Shown one piece after another: positions 59,176 through 64,000 of a stretch of DNA of 64,000 bases. The stretch is from positions 62,001 to 126,000 of the forward strand of contig JADJYY010000038.1 in the NCBI GenBank assembly GCA_016719465.1. The letters are read 5' to 3'. This DNA comes from Hydrogenophilales bacterium. GTDB taxonomy: Bacteria > Pseudomonadota > Gammaproteobacteria > Burkholderiales > Thiobacillaceae. The notes beneath the pieces were generated by a model that was not told the origin of the DNA, did not search any database, and saw only the letters and a list, made by a program, of their open reading frames with translations. The position numbers and the translations under genes were made by a program. The stretch's first letter is position 1. Each line of letters starts with the position of its first letter.

Positions 59176-62139
59176 ATGCAATCCGCCGCCGATATTCCAT
59201 CCGCCGCCAGCCTGTCCCACCTCCCCCCGGTTTCCCACGAAGAATCACCCCCCGCCTCGCCCTACGCCGACCACAAGATCATCCGCCGCAACGGCGCCGT
59301 GGTGGCCTTCGAGCCCGGCAAGATCTCCATCGCCCTGACCAAGGCCTTCATCGCCGTGAACGGTGGCCAGGCCGCCGCCAGCGCCCGCATCCGCGAGCTG
59401 GTGGAGAACCTGACCGGCAACGTGGTGTCCGCCCTGATCCGGCGCCAGCCCAACGGCGGCACCTTCCACATCGAGGACATCCAGGACCAGGTGGAACTGG
59501 CCCTGATGCGCTCCGGCGAGCACGAAGTGGCCCGGGCCTACGTGCTCTACCGGGAGAAGCGCAACGAGGAGCGCAACAAGCAGAAGCGCCAGCAGGCCCA
59601 GGACCATGCTTTGTTCTGCCTGGAGAGCGGCGAGCGCCGGCCCTTGAACCTGGATCACCTCGCCGCCATCGTTTCCGCCGCCTGCGAGGGACTGCCGGAA
59701 ACCAACCCCCAGGCCATCCTCCAGGCCACCCTGCGGGACATCTACGACGGCGTGCCCATGGACGAGGTGCGCAAGTCCCTCATCCTTTCCGCCCGCTCCC
59801 TCATCGAGAAGGACCCGGACTACACCTACGTCACCTCGCGCCTGCTGATGCACTCCATTCGCCGCGAGGTTCTGGCCGAAGTCATGGGGCTGGGCGAGGA
59901 AGTGGGTCAGGCCGAGATGGCCGCCCGCTATGCCGATTACTTCCCCGCCTTCATCAGGCGGGGCATCGAGGCCGAACTGCTGGACGAGCGCCTGCTGCAT
60001 TTCGACCTGGATCGTCTGGCCGCCGTGCTGGACGCGAAACGCGACCTGCAATTCCAGTACCTGGGCCTGCAAACCCTGTACGACCGCTACTTCCTGCACA
60101 TCGACGAGCGCCGCATCGAGCTGCCCCAGGCCTTCTTCATGCGCGTGGCCATGGGCCTGGCCCTGAACGAGATCGACCGGGAAGCCCGCGCCATCGAGTT
60201 CTACCAGGTGCTGTCCAAATTCGATTACATGAGCAGCACGCCTACCCTGTTCAACGCCGGCACCCGCCACAGCCAGCTCTCCTCCTGCTACCTCACCACC
60301 ATCCCGGACGACCTGGACGGCATCTACCAGGGCATCAAGGAGAACGCCCTGCTGCAGAAATACGCCGGCGGCCTGGGCAACGACTGGACCCGGGTGCGCA
60401 GCCTGGGCGCCTACATCAAGGGCACCAACGGCAAGTCCCAGGGCGTCGTGCCCTTCCTCAAGGTGGCCAACGACACCGCCGTGGCGGTGAACCAGGGCGG
60501 CAAGCGCAAGGGCGCGGTGTGCGCCTTCCTGGAAACCTGGCACATGGATATCGAGGAATTCCTGGAACTGCGCAAGAACACCGGCGACGACCGCCGCCGC
60601 ACCCACGACATGAACACCGCCAACTGGGTGCCGGACCTGTTCATGAAGCGGGTCATGGATAACGCCGAGTGGACCCTGTTCTCCCCGTCCGACTGTCCGG
60701 ACCTGCACGACCTCTATGGCAAGGCCTTCGAGACCGCCTACCTGCGCTACGAGGAGAAGGCCGAGCGCGGCGAGATCAAGGTGTTCAAGAAGGTGTCCGC
60801 CCTGGGCCTGTGGCGCAAGATGCTGTCCATGCTGTTCGAGACCGGGCATCCCTGGATCACCTTCAAGGATGCCTGCAACGTGCGCTACACCAACCAGCAC
60901 GTGGGCGTGGTGCACAGCTCCAACCTGTGCACCGAGATCACCCTGCACACCAACGACAACGAGATCGCCGTGTGCAACCTGGGCTCGGTTAATTTGGCCA
61001 ACCATCTCAAGGACGGCGGTCTCGACCACGACAAGCTGCGCAAGACCATCCGCACCGCCATGCGCATGCTGGACAACGTCATCGACATCAACTTCTACAA
61101 CGTCGGCAAGGCGCGCAATTCCAACCTGAAGCACCGCCCCGTCGGCATGGGCACCATGGCCTTCCAGGACGCCCTGCACATGCTGCGCATCCCCTATGCC
61201 AGCCCCGAAGCGGTGGAATTCGCCGACCGGGCCATGGAAGCCGTGGCCTACTACGCCTACTGGGCTTCCACCGACCTGGCCGAGGAACGGGGCCGCTACA
61301 GCACCTTCAACGGCTCCCTGTGGAGCCAGGGCATCCTGCCGCAAGACTCCCTGAAGAAGCTGGCCGAGGAGCGGGGAGGTTATCTCGAAGCCGACTTCTC
61401 CGAGACCCTGGACTGGAACGCCCTGCGTAGCCGCATCCTGTCCGTGGGCATGCGCAACTCCAACTGCCTGGCCATCGCCCCGACGGCGACCATCGCCAAC
61501 ATCGTCGGCGTGTCGGCCAGCATCGAGCCCACCTACCAGAACCTGTTCGTCAAATCGAATCTCTCCGGCGAGTTCACCGTGGTCAACCAGTACCTGGTGC
61601 GCGACCTGAAGGCCCTGAACCTGTGGGACGAGGTCATGGTGGGCGACATCAAGTACTTCGACGGCAGCCTGTCCAGGATCGACCGCATCCCGGTGGAACT
61701 GCGCGCCCTCTACGCCACCGCCTTCGAGGTGGACCCGGTGTGGCTCATCGAAGCCGGCGCCCGCCGCCAGAAGTGGATCGACCAGGCCCAGAGCCTGAAC
61801 CTCTACTTCCACGGCGCCAGCGGCAAGAAGCTGGACGAGACCTACAAGCTGGCCTGGATCCGGGGCCTGAAGACCACCTACTACCTGCGCTCCATGGGCG
61901 CCACCGCCGCCGAGAAATCCACCGGCCGGGGCGGCGAGCTGAACGCCGTGTCGAACGGTGGCAACGGTGGCGGCGGCATGGGTGGCGGCATGTCCGCCTC
62001 CGGCCTGGGCGCCGGCGGCGGCGTCGCATCGGGTGGCTACATGGCGTCGTCCAACCTGCCGGAGCCCGAGATAGTAGGCAATGCCTGCACCCTGCGCCCC
62101 GGCGATCCCGGCTTCGAGGAATGCGAGGCCTGCCAGTAA
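59176..62139 (+). CDS. nrdA: Class Ia ribonucleotide reductase alpha subunit
   Basis: 987 residues from ATG 59176 with AAAGGAG upstream; an upstream ATG would lie inside an NrdR box. N-terminal ATP-cone (HKIIRRNGAVVAFEPGKI...), catalytic barrel with SSNLCTEITLHT, VCNLGSVNLANH and CLAIAPTATIANIVGVSASIEP. A long glycine-rich linker (about residues 930-965) leads to the tail ECEACQ, the redox CxxC. Makes deoxyribonucleotides with NrdB. Confidence 0.97.
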   Translation: MQSAADIPSAASLSHLPPVSHEESPPASPYADHKIIRRNGAVVAFEPGKISIALTKAFIAVNGGQAAASARIRELVENLTGNVVSALIRRQPNGGTFHIEDIQDQVELALMRSGEHEVARAYVLYREKRNEERNKQKRQQAQDHALFCLESGERRPLNLDHLAAIVSAACEGLPETNPQAILQATLRDIYDGVPMDEVRKSLILSARSLIEKDPDYTYVTSRLLMHSIRREVLAEVMGLGEEVGQAEMAARYADYFPAFIRRGIEAELLDERLLHFDLDRLAAVLDAKRDLQFQYLGLQTLYDRYFLHIDERRIELPQAFFMRVAMGLALNEIDREARAIEFYQVLSKFDYMSSTPTLFNAGTRHSQLSSCYLTTIPDDLDGIYQGIKENALLQKYAGGLGNDWTRVRSLGAYIKGTNGKSQGVVPFLKVANDTAVAVNQGGKRKGAVCAFLETWHMDIEEFLELRKNTGDDRRRTHDMNTANWVPDLFMKRVMDNAEWTLFSPSDCPDLHDLYGKAFETAYLRYEEKAERGEIKVFKKVSALGLWRKMLSMLFETGHPWITFKDACNVRYTNQHVGVVHSSNLCTEITLHTNDNEIAVCNLGSVNLANHLKDGGLDHDKLRKTIRTAMRMLDNVIDINFYNVGKARNSNLKHRPVGMGTMAFQDALHMLRIPYASPEAVEFADRAMEAVAYYAYWASTDLAEERGRYSTFNGSLWSQGILPQDSLKKLAEERGGYLEADFSETLDWNALRSRILSVGMRNSNCLAIAPTATIANIVGVSASIEPTYQNLFVKSNLSGEFTVVNQYLVRDLKALNLWDEVMVGDIKYFDGSLSRIDRIPVELRALYATAFEVDPVWLIEAGARRQKWIDQAQSLNLYFHGASGKKLDETYKLAWIRGLKTTYYLRSMGATAAEKSTGRGGELNAVSNGGNGGGGMGGGMSASGLGAGGGVASGGYMASSNLPEPEIVGNACTLRPGDPGFEECEACQ

Positions 62140-62149
62140 GGGCGTCGGC

Positions 62150-63025
62150 ATGACCCCCCAAGAACTGGCCGGGGAGGTTTCCAGCCTCTTCAGCCTGCCC
62201 GACCTGGTGATCCGGGCCTGCGCGGTGATGGATTCCCCCACCGCCACGGCCCAGGACCTCATCGAGGTCATCGAAATGGACGCCAACCTGGTGGCCACCG
62301 TGCTGCGCCTGGCCAACTCGGCGCTCTACGCCGGCCGCGGCAACATCGCGACCCTCAACCGCGCCGTGGCCCTCATCGGCCAGAACGCGGTGCGCGATCT
62401 GGTGCTGGCCACCGCCGCCGTCGATACCTTCCGGGGGATCCCCAAGGAAGCGGTGGACATGGACTCCTTCTGGGAGAACAGCACCACCTGCGCCGTCATC
62501 GCCCGGCTGATCGCCGGCCGGGGCCGCATGCGGGATGGCGAAAGCCTGTTCCTGTCCGGCCTGCTGCACAGCGTCGGCCGCCTGGTGTTCCTTGCCCGGC
62601 TCCCGGTGGAGTGCGGTGAAGTGCTGGCCCTGGTGCGCTCCGGGGAGCTGTCGCTGAACGACGCGGAAGTCCGCGTTTTCGGTTTCAGCCATGCCGAGGT
62701 GGGCGCAGCGTTGCTGGAAGGCTGGGGCCTGCCCGCACGGCTGACCCTGCCGGTGCGCTACCAGCTCGATCCCGCCGCCGCCCCGGATTACCCCAGGGAG
62801 TGCGCCATCCTCCACCTGGCCGCCGAGATGGCCTGCGACATCGCGCCCTGCCTCAAGACCATGCTCGAAGCCGAGACCTACGTGCCCGACCCGCTCGCCG
62901 TCGACTGCATGCAATTGCTGGGCCTCACCCCCGCCGCACTGACCGAAATCAGCCTGGACGCCATGGCCGCCAGCCTGGAAATCCTGGAAATCATCAAGCC
63001 GACCACCAGCGTCACCTACTGCTGA
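62150..63025 (+). CDS. HDOD-domain protein between nrdA and nrdB
   Basis: 291 residues, HDOD domain: LFSLPDLVIRACAVMDSPTAT, IEMDANLVATVLRLANSALY and FLSGLLHSVGRLVF. HDOD proteins are regulators without a hydrolytic His-Asp pair. It begins 10 nt after nrdA and ends 32 nt before nrdB, so it is in the nrd operon. Role unknown; a link to nucleotide or c-di-GMP signalling is inference. Confidence 0.85.
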   Translation: MTPQELAGEVSSLFSLPDLVIRACAVMDSPTATAQDLIEVIEMDANLVATVLRLANSALYAGRGNIATLNRAVALIGQNAVRDLVLATAAVDTFRGIPKEAVDMDSFWENSTTCAVIARLIAGRGRMRDGESLFLSGLLHSVGRLVFLARLPVECGEVLALVRSGELSLNDAEVRVFGFSHAEVGAALLEGWGLPARLTLPVRYQLDPAAAPDYPRECAILHLAAEMACDIAPCLKTMLEAETYVPDPLAVDCMQLLGLTPAALTEISLDAMAASLEILEIIKPTTSVTYC

Positions 63026-63057
63026 CCTGATCCATTCGAAAACCGAAGGAGACCACC

Positions 63058-64000
63058 ATGCTGAACTTCGAAGACGACATCCCCGCCGCCCCCGGCCGCC
63101 CCGCCATGCCCCCCATGGGCATGCCTCCCGGCATGGACGCCATGCCCCGCCTGCAACCCCGCATGCCCGAACCCACCCCGGCCTGGACCCCCACCGTACC
63201 TGTCCCCCCCTTTGAAAAAGGGGGGCCAGGGGGGATTCCGCCGACGCCGAATCAACCCGCTACCGCCCAATATCCCACCCGACCCGCCGCCGACGAAGAC
63301 ATCGCCCGCCGCCGCGTCCGCGTCGAGGACAAGCTCATCATCAACGCCAAGGCCGACGTCAACCAGCTCGTCCCCTTCAAGTACAAGTGGGCCTGGGAGA
63401 AGTACATCGCCGCCTGCGCCAACCACTGGATGCCCCAGGAAGTGAACATGAACCGGGACATCGCCACCTGGAAGGACCCCAACGGCCTGAGCGAGGACGA
63501 GCGCCTCATCGTCAAGCGCAACCTGGGCTTCTTCGTCACCGCCGACTCCCTGGCCGCCAACAACATCGTGCTGGGCACCTATCGCCAGATCACCGCCCCC
63601 GAGTGCCGCCAGTACCTGCTGCGCCAGGCCTTCGAGGAAGCCATCCACACCCACGCCTACCAGTACATCGTGGAAAGCCTGGGCCTGGACGAAGGCGAGA
63701 TCTTCAACGCCTACCACGAGGTGAGCAGCATCAAGGCCAAGGACGAGTTCCTGCTGCCGTTCATCGACGTGCTCTCCGACCCCAACTTCAAGACCGGCAC
63801 CCCCGAGGACGACCAGACCTTCCTGAAGAGCCTGATCGCCTTCGCCTGCATCATGGAAGGCCTGTTCTTCTACGTCGGCTTCGTGCAGATCCTGGCCATG
63901 GGCCGCCAGAACAAGATGACCGGTGCGGCCGAGCAGTACCAGTACATCCTGCGGGACGAGTCCATGCACTGCAATTTCGGCATCGACATGATCAACCAGA
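63058..64000 (+). CDS. nrdB: Class Ia ribonucleotide reductase beta subunit, 5' part
   Basis: The frame is open to the window end. After GAAGGAGA the ATG 63058 starts a long proline/methionine-rich extension (MPPMGMPPGMDAMP) of about 80 residues, unusual for NrdB, then the ferritin-like core: RVRVEDKLIINAKADVNQLVPF, TADSLAANNIVLG, AFEEAIHTHAYQYI (diiron Glu and His ligands), and RDESMHCNFGIDM. The extension includes peptide VPPFEKGGPGGIPP encoded by a short palindromic repeat. Confidence 0.95.
   Translation, partial: MLNFEDDIPAAPGRPAMPPMGMPPGMDAMPRLQPRMPEPTPAWTPTVPVPPFEKGGPGGIPPTPNQPATAQYPTRPAADEDIARRRVRVEDKLIINAKADVNQLVPFKYKWAWEKYIAACANHWMPQEVNMNRDIATWKDPNGLSEDERLIVKRNLGFFVTADSLAANNIVLGTYRQITAPECRQYLLRQAFEEAIHTHAYQYIVESLGLDEGEIFNAYHEVSSIKAKDEFLLPFIDVLSDPNFKTGTPEDDQTFLKSLIAFACIMEGLFFYVGFVQILAMGRQNKMTGAAEQYQYILRDESMHCNFGIDMINQ
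63204..63237. repeat. Short palindromic repeat in frame inside nrdB
   Basis: A CCCCCC run and GGGGGG run flank TTTGAAAAA, followed by CCAGGGGGGATT (63226-63237). The arms (63205-63210 and 63220-63225) pair. Codons remain in frame. The pattern is like widely dispersed 'ccccctttgaaaaaggggg' elements of many genomes; remembered, not searched. Confidence 0.65.

Noticed and set aside
59245..62316. A 1023-codon open frame opposite nrdA
   Set aside because: Antisense shadow; Gly/Val/His-rich with no domain.

Overview
The window reads as a chromosomal segment of a GC-rich, chemolithotrophic sulfur-oxidising betaproteobacterium, probably a Thiobacillus-like member of the Hydrogenophilales/Nitrosomonadales. 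Its centre is a complete reverse-type dissimilatory sulfite reductase locus in the order dsrABEFHCMKLJOP-dsrN-dsrR-cysG (23308-37599). The dsrEFH, dsrL and dsrN genes mark oxidative rather than sulfate-reducing use of the pathway. The surrounding genes (ubiC-ubiA, recG, murI, queG, tsaE, amiC, ffh, purU, nrdA/nrdB) are ordinary proteobacterial housekeeping genes. No rRNA, insertion sequence or CRISPR array was seen. One tRNA-Ser(UGA) is present.

Layout. 1-5300: 3' end of surA, a SAM methyltransferase, a convergent secreted propeller protein with a thioredoxin-like partner, mogA and a parDE toxin-antitoxin pair. 5284-12108 (minus): tcdA, ubiA and ubiC (4-nt overlaps), recG, a PAS-GGDEF-EAL-CZB protein and ridA. 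12263-19062: tRNA-Ser, a hicBA remnant with broken hicA, a frameshifted cytochrome c, murI-queG, tsaE-amiC and a soluble NarX/NarL-like two-component pair. 19086-23044 (minus): a TauD-like oxygenase, an unknown helical protein, a rhodanese, a cysteine-less DsrC paralogue (RspA type), a stand-alone Cas6/Cmx6-like protein and a 78-residue partner. These last genes are divergent from dsrA across a promoter region packed with GGGTA/TACCC half-sites. 23308-37599: the dsr locus and siroheme synthase. 37745-41487: a divergent pair of a PatZ-type protein acetyltransferase and an HDAC-family deacetylase. 41668-50947: a heme-motif GGDEF-EAL protein, a small PilZ-like protein, three translationally coupled small genes of unknown function, and a hybrid kinase-FixL-FixJ operon. 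51128-58878: ffh, a CcsA/YpjD-like gene, the galE-rfbBACD dTDP-rhamnose operon ending in an ArfA-like gene, and purU. 58879-64000: nrdA behind DnaA-box-like sites and paired NrdR boxes, an HDOD gene, and the 5' part of nrdB.

How the genes fit together. DsrEFH and DsrC pass sulfane sulfur to DsrAB. DsrMKJOP and DsrL handle DsrC re-oxidation and electron flow. DsrN amidates siroheme, which CysG supplies. The rhodanese and RspA next door fit sulfur trafficking and regulation. Two families of short GC-rich palindromes lie in frame inside recG and nrdB, and a comparable tract has broken hicA. Several other frame problems sit at G/C homopolymers (cytochrome c; the 1670-1730 convergence), so some may be sequencing errors.
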